From NCBI GenBank assembly GCA_016124945.1, contig WGMT01000037.1, forward strand, positions 1-64,000: a DNA stretch of 64,000 bases, written 5' to 3'. The first letter of the stretch is position 1, and every line of letters starts with the position of its first letter. This DNA comes from a bacterium (lineage in GTDB: Bacteria; Chloroflexota; Anaerolineae; Caldilineales; Caldilineaceae). A program made the position numbers and the translations under genes. Below the pieces are notes generated by a model that worked only from the letters and a program-made list of their open reading frames with translations, ran no database searches and was not told where the DNA came from. This document shows, in pieces, positions 7,048-17,600 of the stretch.

Positions 7048-10000
7048 ATGGGTCTCAGGCTCCTCTTTCTTGGTACATTTCAGGTGTTGCGCAACGGCAT
7101 CCCCATCTCGTCTTTCGCCTCTGTCAACGTGCAGGCGTTGTTAGCCTATGTGGCGATGGAAAACGACCGGCCCCATCCACGAGACACATTGATCCAACTC
7201 TTCTGGCCGGACGAACCAACCCATGTGGCCCGGCACAACCTCAGCCAGTCGCTCTATCTACTGCGCAAAGCCGTGGCGACGGCACAGAATGATCCACCTC
7301 ATCTTTTGGTGACCCGGCAGACAATCCAGTTCAACGCCGACAGCGACCAGATGCTAGACGTGACCGAGTTCCTCGCCGCGCTGGACGAAGGCCGCCTTGC
7401 CGACGCCGTAGCACTTTACCGGGGCGACTTCCTCGACGGCATCTACACCGGCAGCGTCCTCTTTGAAGAGTGGCTCTTTCAACAGCGCGAGCGCCTGCAA
7501 AGGCGGGTGTTGAGTGCTCTGGGTGAACTGGCCCAACAACATCTGGATCAAGGAAATCTAGAAGAGACGGTACGTTATAGTCAGCGACAGCTTTCCCTGG
7601 TGCCCTGGCGCGAGGGCGCACACCGACAGTTAATGTGGGCCTTCGCCCAAAATGGCGAGCGAGAGACCGCGCTCGCACAATATGAAATCTGCCGGCGGAT
7701 GCTTCATGAAGAACTGGGTGTAGAGCCCGATACAGAGACGGTCGCGCTCTACGAGCAGATCCGACACGGCGGGAACGAGCGATTCACACAAGAAGCGCAA
7801 GCCGCCTCCCCTATTGAAGAGTCGCCCTCTTTGCCCGGACCCCCTGCGCCCATTCGTGATTGGGGCAGTGCACCCTTCGTCACCGCGCTCCACGGACGAC
7901 AGGGCGAACTGAATCGGCTACACGCCTGGATCAGGGGAGAAGGATGCCGCCTGGTCGGGGTACTGGGTATGGGCGGCGTGGGCAAAACGTCGCTCACCGT
8001 GCGCCTGGCCCAGGAGTTGGCCGACGGCTTTGACGGCGTGCTTTGGCGCTCGCTGGTCAACGCGCCGCCGCCCGATGAGATCCTACGCACCTGGCTTCAG
8101 ATCCTCTCGGGTGAGCACCTTGTGGATCTACCGGCTTCTGTAGACGCGCAATTCGATCTGCTCTTCGGTTACCTGCGCCGACAACGTCATCTGCTCATCC
8201 TCGACAATGTGGAAAGCGTGCTACAGTACGGCGATCGCAGCGGCGCTTACCGCCCAGGCTACGAGCTGTACGGTGAACTGCTACAACGCTTCGCCGCCGT
8301 GGATCACCGCAGTTGCCTGCTCCTAACCAGCCGCGAACGCCCCCGCGGGCTGGAACGGCTGGAGCGGGAAATCCCTTGGGTGCGTTGGCTCGATCTAGAA
8401 GGGCTAGATCGCAGCGCAGGGCAGGCGATTCTGGCCGATCAGGGCGTGATCCTTCAGGGCGACGCCAACGCAGATCTCGTCTCCCGCTATTCGGGCAACC
8501 CGCTTGCACTCCGGCTGGTGGCCGAGGTTGTCCAAGATCTCTTTTTGGGCGACGTCGGCGCTTTCCTCTCTGAGGAGACGCCCCTCTTCGACGACATTCG
8601 TGATGTGTTGGAACAGCAGTTCAGCCGCCTCTCTGAACTGGAGCAGGAGGTGATGCTCTGGCTTGCCATTGAGCGTGAACCGGTAGATATTGCTACGCTC
8701 GCTGGCAACTTGCTCACTCCGGCCCGCCGAGGCGACCTGCTGGCCGCCGTCCGTTCCCTCCAACGTCGTTCACTGCTCGAACAGACGCACAATCGCTTCG
8801 GCCTACAAAATGTGGTGATGGAGTTTGCCACCGCCCATCTGGTCGATTCCATTTGCGACGAGATCAAAAGAGGACGGCCACAGACTCTACGCCGTTTTGC
8901 GCTCCTGAAAACCCAAAGCCTCGACTATGTGCGCCGTACCCAAGAACGGCTCTTCCTAGCGCCCATCGGCGAACGGCTGCTGGCTCGCGTCGGGCGGGCA
9001 CGGTTGGAACAGACCGTGCAGAGGTTGCTGGCGCGACTGCGGGAAAAGGCACCGCTCGCCCCCGGCTACACCGCCGGGAATCTACTCAATCTACTGATCC
9101 ACCTCGGCTTCGATCTACGCGGCTATGACTTTTCTCACCTGGCCGTTTGGAACGCCCACCTGCGCGACCGCCAACTAATCGATGTCGACTTCACCGGCGC
9201 CGACCTCACAGGTTCGGTCTTCAGCGACACCTTCGCCTACATTCCCGCCCTGGCCTGGCACCCCAACGGCGACATCCTGGCGGCCGGCACCATGTCCGGC
9301 GAAATTCGCCTCTGGCAGGGCGCCGACCATCAACCGGCGGGCACCCTGATCGGCCACAGTCGGCCTGTCTATCGCATTGCCTTTAGCCCCGATGGAAACA
9401 CACTGTTCAGCGGCGGCGAAGACGGCCTGATCCACCTTTGGAACGTGGCCGACGGGAAGCCGGTTCGAGTCTTGACCGAGCAAAAGTCTCCGATCTGGGA
9501 CATTGCGGTAAACGCCGCCGGCACATGGGTGGCGGCCGGCAGCGCAGACGGTCGCGTCTGCATCTGGGATTTGCACGCAGACGTCGCCTCGGGTCAAGAC
9601 GCACTATGTCAGACGCTGGCGATGAACGGCTGGGTGCGCTCGGTTGCCTTTGATCCAACAAGCAACTACATCGCTGCCGGCGACGACACAGGGTTGGTCC
9701 GGATCTGGCATCTACCTTCGGCAGAACTGCTGTGCGAACTAAGCGGCCACAGCGCCGGCGTCTGGTCCATCGATTTTTCAAAGGACGGCGCTACGCTGGC
9801 CACAAGCAGTTTGGACGGCAACATTTGCCTCTGGGATCTACGACGACAGACGCTGCTGCACACCCTAAGCGAACATGGCGCCTGGGTGCGCAGCGTCGCC
9901 TTCCACCCCACCGCCGATCTACTGGCCAGCGGCGGTAGCGATCAGATGGTGCGCCTGTGGGATGTAAAAAGCGGCGAACTGCGCCGTTCGCTCCCCGGAC

Positions 10001-11124
10001 ACGGCTCCCGCGTCTGGGCTGTGGCTTTCCACCCCAACGGCAAGCTGCTGGCCAGCAGCGGCCCCGACCAGACCGTACGCATCTGGGACGTACCCAGCGG
10101 CCGACTCCATCACACGCTGTACGGGCGCACGGCACGCATCTGGGCCGTAGCCTTTAGCCCCGATGGCGCCATCGTCGCCGGTGGCGGCGAAGACGACAAA
10201 GTGCGCCTGTGGGACGTTGCCACCCTGACGCAGGGGGACGCTGCGCCGGTGTACAGTGCTTTACGCCAGACATTGCACGATCACACCAACTGGGTCTTCG
10301 GTCTAGCCTTTGATGCACCGGCACGGCGGTTGGTCAGTATCAGCGGCGACTTGACAGTACGCATTTGGGATGTTGCCACAGGTCGTTGCCTTCATGTGTT
10401 GCGCGAGCACCACAACCGCATCTGCAACGTAGCCTTCAGCCCAGACGATAGACAAGTGCTCAGCGGTGGCGAGGACGGTTTACTCTGCCTGTGGCAGGCC
10501 GACAGTGGCAGGCTACTTTGGAAAGCCCAGAGCACTTACATCCTCTCTGTTTGCTTTCACCCTTCCCTACCCATCGTGCTCAGCACTGGCGCCGACGGTG
10601 TCATCCGCCTGTGGAATGCCGACGACGGCAGCCCCATCGGGGAATGGGAACGCTTGCCCAGTCACGCCTACAGCCTCAACTTTAGCCCCGATAGCAACAT
10701 TGTGGCTGGTAGTTGTGCCGACAAACACGTTTACCTGTGGGAGTTCTCCTCAGGTCGCGTTCTCCATCGCTTCCCCACCCAGTCAAGCTGGGTGCGCGGC
10801 GTCGACTATCATCCCAGCGGCGCAATGGTGGCCGGGGCAGATGGCGCATCCATTCATCTCTGGCACATCGCAAGCGGCGAGATCCTTCACACACTACACG
10901 GACATACGGCACCGGTGGTAGACCTTACGTTCAACTCAGATGGCAGTCGGCTCCTCTCGGGCAGTTTCGACGGCACCATCCGCCTCTGGGATGTGCAGAC
11001 GGGGACGGCGTTGGCCAGTGTGAAGCCACCCGGCCCCTACGCAGGGCTACAGATCAGCGGTACAACGGGACTAACAGGCGCTCAACAGGCAGCGCTGCAA
11101 ACACTGGGCGCCAAACCCACGTAG
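7048..11124 (+). CDS. BTAD / NB-ARC (STAND) / 14-blade WD40 transcriptional regulator
   Basis: A 1358-residue regulator of the STAND class. Residues 1-95 resemble a SARP-type winged-helix DNA-binding domain (MGLRLLFLGTFQVLRNG). Residues 100-240 form a bacterial transcriptional activation domain (LYRGDFLDG, later GERETALAQYEICRRML). From about 275 there is an NB-ARC-type ATPase with P-loop GMGGVGKTSL (Lys 313) and Walker B HLLILDNVES. A short pentapeptide-like stretch (DFTGADLTGSVF) precedes fourteen WD40 repeats (about 731-1340), enough for two seven-bladed propellers. In this architecture the propellers are thought to sense a ligand or protein, and ATP-dependent oligomerisation to switch on DNA binding. 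It lies between a peptide transporter operon and the convergent giant surface-protein gene; its target is unknown. Confidence 0.9.
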   Translation: MGLRLLFLGTFQVLRNGIPISSFASVNVQALLAYVAMENDRPHPRDTLIQLFWPDEPTHVARHNLSQSLYLLRKAVATAQNDPPHLLVTRQTIQFNADSDQMLDVTEFLAALDEGRLADAVALYRGDFLDGIYTGSVLFEEWLFQQRERLQRRVLSALGELAQQHLDQGNLEETVRYSQRQLSLVPWREGAHRQLMWAFAQNGERETALAQYEICRRMLHEELGVEPDTETVALYEQIRHGGNERFTQEAQAASPIEESPSLPGPPAPIRDWGSAPFVTALHGRQGELNRLHAWIRGEGCRLVGVLGMGGVGKTSLTVRLAQELADGFDGVLWRSLVNAPPPDEILRTWLQILSGEHLVDLPASVDAQFDLLFGYLRRQRHLLILDNVESVLQYGDRSGAYRPGYELYGELLQRFAAVDHRSCLLLTSRERPRGLERLEREIPWVRWLDLEGLDRSAGQAILADQGVILQGDANADLVSRYSGNPLALRLVAEVVQDLFLGDVGAFLSEETPLFDDIRDVLEQQFSRLSELEQEVMLWLAIEREPVDIATLAGNLLTPARRGDLLAAVRSLQRRSLLEQTHNRFGLQNVVMEFATAHLVDSICDEIKRGRPQTLRRFALLKTQSLDYVRRTQERLFLAPIGERLLARVGRARLEQTVQRLLARLREKAPLAPGYTAGNLLNLLIHLGFDLRGYDFSHLAVWNAHLRDRQLIDVDFTGADLTGSVFSDTFAYIPALAWHPNGDILAAGTMSGEIRLWQGADHQPAGTLIGHSRPVYRIAFSPDGNTLFSGGEDGLIHLWNVADGKPVRVLTEQKSPIWDIAVNAAGTWVAAGSADGRVCIWDLHADVASGQDALCQTLAMNGWVRSVAFDPTSNYIAAGDDTGLVRIWHLPSAELLCELSGHSAGVWSIDFSKDGATLATSSLDGNICLWDLRRQTLLHTLSEHGAWVRSVAFHPTADLLASGGSDQMVRLWDVKSGELRRSLPGHGSRVWAVAFHPNGKLLASSGPDQTVRIWDVPSGRLHHTLYGRTARIWAVAFSPDGAIVAGGGEDDKVRLWDVATLTQGDAAPVYSALRQTLHDHTNWVFGLAFDAPARRLVSISGDLTVRIWDVATGRCLHVLREHHNRICNVAFSPDDRQVLSGGEDGLLCLWQADSGRLLWKAQSTYILSVCFHPSLPIVLSTGADGVIRLWNADDGSPIGEWERLPSHAYSLNFSPDSNIVAGSCADKHVYLWEFSSGRVLHRFPTQSSWVRGVDYHPSGAMVAGADGASIHLWHIASGEILHTLHGHTAPVVDLTFNSDGSRLLSGSFDGTIRLWDVQTGTALASVKPPGPYAGLQISGTTGLTGAQQAALQTLGAKPT

Positions 11125-11136
11125 CCGTAATTCAAC

Positions 11137-11175
11137 CTTGTTGCGTCACAGTGCCAGGCACTGTGACGCAACAAG
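11137..11175 (+). terminator. 19-bp near-perfect palindrome after the STAND gene
   Basis: Arms 11137-11155 (CTTGTTGCGTCACAGTGCC) and 11157-11175 surround a single A, beginning 13 bp after the stop codon. The centre carries the CAGTGCC/GGCACTG half of the dispersed repeat family. It could terminate transcription from either side, as the giant gene converges on it. Confidence 0.65.
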
Positions 11176-11178
11176 TGT

Positions 11179-11627
11179 CAGAACTCGTCGAGCATCCACG
11201 TCACGCTGGTAGCGTGACCTACGACAAAGCGGCCGGCCTCGTCTGTCGTAGCTGCGGTTACCAACCGCAGAACTTCCACTTCGAGACCATTCCCGCGTAA
11301 CAGAACTCGTCGAGCATCCACGTCACGCTGGTAGCGTGACCTACGACAAAGCGGCCGGCCTCGTCTGTCGTAGCTGCGGTTACCAACCGCAGAACTTCCA
11401 CTTCGAGACCATTCCCGCGTAACAGAACTCGTCGAGCATCTACGTCACGCTGGTAGCGTGACCTACGACAAAGCGGCCGGCCTCGTCTGTCGTAGCTGCG
11501 GTTACCAACCGCAGAACTTCCACTTCGAGACCGTTCCCGCGTAACAGAACTCGTCGAGCATCTACGTCACGCTGGTAGCGTGACCTACGACAGACGAGGC
11601 CGGCCTCGTCTGTCGTAGCTGCGGGTT
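11179..11627. repeat. Tandem array of 122-bp units (3 full, 1 partial)
   Basis: Units start at 11179, 11301, 11423 and 11545 with an exact 122-bp period and only a few substitutions; the fourth diverges and breaks off near 11627. Each unit holds three stem elements: GTCACGCTGGTAGCGTGAC, the CTACGACA...TGTCGTAG palindrome and CTGCGGTTACCAACCGCAG. There are no variable spacers, so it is not a CRISPR. The array occupies the gap between two convergent genes. Confidence 0.92.
11585..11618. repeat. Intact 34-bp palindrome in the last repeat unit
   Basis: The half-site CTACGACAGACGAGGCC (11585-11601) is followed directly by its exact reverse complement (11602-11618). In the other three units the left half reads CGACAAAGCGGCC, so it no longer pairs fully. 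Unit 4 may be the founder, or may have been repaired. Confidence 0.85.
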
Positions 11628-11638
11628 TGCCAACAGAA

Positions 11639-14600
11639 TCACTCAGTCGGCGGAGCCGCTCGATCCACATAGGGCAAGAAGAGCTGTTGTTGACCCGCCA
11701 CCTCCTCGCTTTCCGCACGCTCTACACTCACCAGCGGCAGGTAAAGGCTCATCGTCGCATTGGGGTCGAAGCCCACCGCCCATTCACCATCCAGCGAGGT
11801 GACGCCGGTACGGGTCACATCGTCACCGGTGGCGCTGTCGTTGTAGAAGTCCCATTCGCCGTTGCCCAGGTGCTGACAGACGCCAGGATTGGCGACATTG
11901 TCGTGGCCCAGGCTCAGATCAACCAGGAAGTTCTCGCCGCTGGCGTCGAAGAGCCAGTAACGTCCGGTGCGTGTGGTGGGGGAAGCGTTGGCGCTGTCAT
12001 CGTCGATGCGGGTCACCTGCATCGATTCGAAGCTACCAGGCTCAACCACATCCAGGCTGATGTCGGCCAGCCCATAGTGCAGTTGTACGGTGCCCGGATA
12101 CTCCTCTGTCGGCGCACCGTCGAGACGGCGTGTCTCCACGATCAAGCCCTCGCTGGTCAACTCGCCGGTACGCATGATAGGCGTCTCGGTCTGTAATTCC
12201 ACATTTTCCATCACAGCCACCTGGCCGAAGGTGATCTGCGGCGCTTCGATGCGCTGCTCGCCACTTCCGGCAAAGCTGACGGTGCCGTTACGGGCGTTGA
12301 AGCGACCGTCCTTGGCCATGAGGTTGCCCTCCAACTTCAATTCGTTGTCGCCGCCGGAAGCGTCCAGGGTGCCGCTTTCCAGCATCAGCTCACCGGCAAT
12401 GTGGAGTTGAGAAGCTAGCGTGACGCCGCCTGCCTCCTCATTCAGCGTTGTCAGTACGCCCTCACCACTACGGGCCGCGGCACCACCGGCCAGAGACGCC
12501 ACTTCCGCCGCTGTAAGCGCTCGGTTGTAGATACGCACCTCGTCGATGTCGCCTTGGAAGAAGCGTTCCGTGCCTGTGCCTCGAGCGCCGATGGCCCAGT
12601 CGCTGTTGACAGTGACAGCGCCGACCGGCCGACTGCCGACTGCAATCTGTACACCGTTGCGGTAGAGCTGCCAGAAGGTGCCGTCGTAGACGCCCACCAG
12701 GTGGACCCAGTTGTTCAGGTCACCGGCTGGGATATCCGCGGAGACGAGATGGTTGGTGCCATTCCACGACAGCACTTCATAACGGCCGTTGTTGATGCGC
12801 AGCGCCACCTCGGCGTTGGGGCTGAGGTGATGGCCGTGGGCCACGATGTTGCGGATGCCGTTGGTGGCAGTTGGCCGAATCCAGGCAGCGATAGCGATAC
12901 GACCGCTGAAGTTCAGCACCCCAGGGTTGCCCAGCGCCACACGGTCGTTGAGGCCGTCGAACGAGAGCGCCTGCCCACCGGCGGGTGACGGCGCTACTAC
13001 AGCCGGACCGCCGGCGAGGGTGGCGGTGTTGCCGAACTGGGTGGCGTCGGGGCTGCGGCCGCCCACGAACTCGTCCAGCGACCACTGGCCCACCAGCCCT
13101 TCACTGCCGTTGGCAACGGTGACATTGTTGAAGGTGATGCCGCGGGCGTCGACGATCTGAGCGCCGTTGCCGGCGAAGATCACGTCGCCGTTGCGGGGCA
13201 GGAAGCCGCCGCCGTTGCCGCGGAAGTCACCGCGCAGGGTGATGCTGAAGCTTTCCGTGGCGTTGACATCCAGCACAGCGTCGTTGAGGATGAGCGATTC
13301 ATTCAGCATCAGCGGCGCACCCAGGGTGACGCTCCCCAAACTCTGAGGCAGGTTCTCGCCTGCCGCCAGGCTTGCGATTTCGTCCGCGCTCAGGACATGG
13401 TCGTAGACACGAACATCGTCCATCTGCCCGGCGAAGAATTCCAGATTCTCCAGGCCCAGCGAGCCGAGCACCATACGCCGATTTCCGGCTGGTCTGGCGG
13501 GTACTGCGCCTGCGATGGTCTCGGCGACCACGCCGTTGACATAGAAGGTGACGGCGTTGTTGCTGCCCATGACGGCGACCACATGGGTCCACACGCCGGG
13601 CGTCAAGCTGACGGTGCCGGTGTCATAGTCCCGAATGCCGTATGTGGTGAAGCGCAAGCCGGCGCCCTGGGTGCCGAAGCCCCAGCCCAGCCCGGCGCTG
13701 CTCCGGTCCGCCGAGATGATGCGACGGGCGCCGGACAGGTTGGTCGGTTTGATCCAACCGGCTACGGTGAAGTTGTTCTGGAACTGACCGGCGCTGCCAC
13801 CGATGGGCAACACAACCCGATCATTCACCCCATCGAAGGAGAGGGACGCTGTATTGCTGAAGGTCGTGCCTGGTGCGTCCGCGCTCCACGTTGGGCCATT
13901 CGTCAACGTGCCGTTCAGGGCATGGCCGGAGACGTCGGCGGTGACGATGCCGCTGCCTTCGTCCAACGGCCAGTGGCCTGCAAGACCGTTGCGATGGTCG
14001 CCGTTGGTCAGTGCCTGAATTTCGGCGTCGGTGAGCGGACGGTCGTAGATGCGCACATCGTCGATACGCCCGTTGAAGTAGTTGCCGTTGCTCCAACGCC
14101 CGATGTAGACCGGGGCCGTCCCCTGGAAGGGATGGCGGTCGGTGCCCGAGACAACGAGTTCACCGTTGACATAGATGGCCAGGGTACGCTGCGCCAGGTC
14201 GTAGCGGAAGACCAGGTGGTTCCACTGATTGGGTTGGATCGCCGTCGGGCTGGTGACGGCGCTGTCGATAAAGCCCATGTAGGGCCTGCCGTTACGAATC
14301 ACCAGGTGTAGCCCCTGGTATTGGGCGCCGCTGTCGTTGCCCAGGATGGTGCGATCACCCGTGCCGAATTCGGTGCCATTGATCCAGGCCGAGACGCTAA
14401 AGCTGCTGTCGACCAGGCCGAGTTCGTTGCCGCCGGGCAAGGTGACATAGCCGTTCACCCCGTTGAGGGTAAGAGCGCTGCCGTTGTTGGCAACACGGCC
14501 TGCACCCTCGCCCCAGCCGACGCCGCCCACGCCTATGCCGGTATGGTTGGAGCCGGAACTATCGCGCACGGTGCGCCCACTGCCTTCGTCCAGTTTCCAG

Positions 14601-17600
14601 TGGCTGGTGGGGCCGTCGCCCAGGACGAGGGTGTTCAGCGTCGGCGCCACCAGGGTCTGTTCGCCTGTTGGGGTGAGGATCACCTGCCCGTTGCCCGGTT
14701 CGAAGCTGCCACCGGTGACGTTGAAGTCTCCTCCCACACGTAGACGCCCATTGTTGAGCAGGAGCGTCCCATCCGTCTGCAAGAAGTTGCCTGCTACGCT
14801 CAACTCACCGCCGTCCAGTGACAGGGTGCCGGTGTAGCCGGAAGGGAGGGTCAGTTCACTGACGCGAGCGCGGCCATTGATGCGAATCTCACCGGTGACA
14901 TTGCTGTCCAGCAGCACACGGTCGATGTCGGTGGGGAGGCCGTCTGGTTGCCAGTTGGCCGGGTCCAGCCAGTTGACGCCGTCGCCGCCGCCATCCCAAC
15001 GGAAGTCGATGGCGATGGCAGGCGCTTCGCCGGTGGCGGTGACCACATACTGCCCCAGCGACATGCTGTTGCCGGGGAGATCCCAGGCTTCCAGGGTGAA
15101 GGTGTAGACGCCGGCCTCACGCAGCAGCGGACGGAAGCGCCAGGTGTTGCTGATCTGGTCGGCAATGGCCAGGGTGGGCAGTGTGCCCGGTCCTTCGATG
15201 CCGACGTAGAGGGTGGCGTCGAAGGCGCCGTCGCTGATGGTTCCTTCCAGCAGTGCCATCTCCTCGGCCCAGTAGGTGGCCAGGTCCACAGTGACGGTCT
15301 CGGTCAACACGGCTGCCTGTGGCGGCGTCGTGTCGATCTGGAAGGTGCGGCTGATGGGCAGGCTGCGGTTGGCAACCTTGTCCATCCCGTAGAGGGTGAG
15401 GGTGGCGGTGATGCCTTCCTGCACGTCGCCGGGAAGGATGGTCTGCCAGGTCGCCGTCATGGGATCACGGCCCTGGAGGGAGACATCGTTGCACTGTTCA
15501 TTGTCGGCCAGCGCCAGGCAGATGTTGACTTGTGTGACGAGCCGGTTGTCCACCACCAGGCCCGACAGGGTCAGTTCATCGGCGGCGATGACACCGTCTA
15601 CCAGCGCACCTTCGCTGATGTTGTCGAAGCTGACGGTGGGCGGCGTATTGTCGACGAAGAGTTCAGGGGCGGCGTCGACCCAGGGCGAGATGTTGCCGTA
15701 GCGGTCCACGGCCCGCATACGCACGGCCACGAAGTTGAGATCGCTCACGTCACCGGCAGGCCACAGGCAGCTCCAGGTGCCGCCGATGGGCATGTCCACC
15801 GGGCAGGTGATCTCGATGGTCTCGTTTCGGGGCTGGAGCAGCAGCGATAGCTGAACCGCCGTCACGCCCGAACTGTCCATTGCCCGCCCGACGAACATAT
15901 TGCGGGGGCCGATGTAGGGTGGGCCGTCCACCGTCAGGCCGGTGGGTGGCATGCGGTCGATGTCGTACTGCGACCAGAATCCATCGAATGGCCCGCGCAA
16001 ATCGTCGGCGAGGACGGCGTGCAGTTCACCCGACGGGGCGCTGCCACTGTCTACGATGACGACGAAATCGAAGGTCATCTCGGCGCCGGGGCCGACATCG
16101 GGCAGCGGGAAGGAGGCGCTGTTGCCGCCGTTGATGCCCAGGCCGCCGAAGGTTGTCACATCTAGGGAGAGGCCGGTGGCCGGCGCTGTCCCCTGATTGC
16201 GGTAGAAGAGGGTGTAGCTGATTGTGTCTCCTGTACCGACCGGCTGCGGATTGGTGTCGAAGGGCAGTTCCGGTGCGAGTTCGCCATCCAGATCCGGATC
16301 GACGCGGGTGCCTAGCGGCAGGAGGTGGAAGAGACCTGATGCCAGGTAGCCCAACTGATTGTCTGTACCGCCTCGGGTCAGGCGCGCCTGCACATCGTCG
16401 CCACGCCAGACGCCGTCGGCTGGGCGAATGCCTGCGCCCAACGAGGGCAGTGTGAGGAACTGGGTCAACTGGAAGTTGGTGATCTCCTCAGGGTTGACCA
16501 TCGGGTTGAGCACACGAGCGCTGTTGAGCGGGTTGCGATCTGGAATGGCTGCCCACAGGCGCAACTCGTCCTCTTGCGAGGCCACGCCCAACAGCGAAAG
16601 CGGCGTGTTGGCCGGGTCGGTAATGCCAAGCCAGGTGAAGGGCAGAATCAAGTCGGTGCTATCCCCCAACACGAGGAAGTAGTCGCTGCTGAGATTTTGC
16701 ACTTCGGTCCAGGCGCCGTTCCAGGTGTAGAGTCGGGCGTCGTCGGACTGGCTGACCAGCACCAGGTAGTCGGGGGCAAAGCCAACCGGGAATTGGACGG
16801 TGACGCCGTCGTCGTGCGGATTGTAGAGCGTCGGTGCGCCGCCGGCGGCGCCGGTGGTGTCGAAGTAGAGGAAGAGATCGCCTTCGGCGTTCCAGTTGGC
16901 CCCCTGCCATTGTAGGCGCAGGGCGTTGCTGTCCCAGGCGGCGTAGAGGCGTTGTTCCCGCCCCGTCATGCGCTGTTCGATCAGGCGGTCGACGCCGATC
17001 TGGGCGGTGTCGTTGTTCGTCCATGCCTGGTAGAAGATGTTGGTGACCAGATCGGGCGTGGCCGGGCTGTCGAAGTAGAAAGGACCATACTGTTGACGCC
17101 AGACGTTGCCCTGGTTGTCCACAATCTGTACGTGGGCATAGCGGATCTCGGCTTCGCCCAAGGATTGGGTATGGCTGCCGGCGCCGGGACCGTAGCTGGT
17201 GAGATCGGTCAGTTCGGCAACTTCACTTGCCGTCCACCCGGCCCAGACGCCCAGGATGCCGCTGCCGTCGCTCGGTGCAGTCCAGGAGATGGTGGGTGTC
17301 GGCGCGGTGACGGTGACCGTTTCACCCGGGTTGATGACCGTGCCGTCGGCCAGGGTCAGTGTAGCGGTAACAGCCTGGGGCGGCACAATGTCGATGGTAA
17401 TGGGGCCGCCGGCCTGGACGGTGTAGCCGCCCAGGTCGAGCGCCTCAACTGTAAGGGTGTGGCTGCTGCCGTCGAACAACCCATTCTCTTGCGGGAGCCA
17501 CCAGTAACCGAACCAGGTGTTGGCGGCTTCATCCACCGCGGCCTGGCGGGCCGGTGCGCCGTCCAGCGAGAGGGTGACGCGGTCGATGCCCACGTTGTCG

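Noticed and set aside
11179..11627. Possible CRISPR array
   Set aside because: The repeats are contiguous 122-bp units with no unique spacers and no cas genes nearby.
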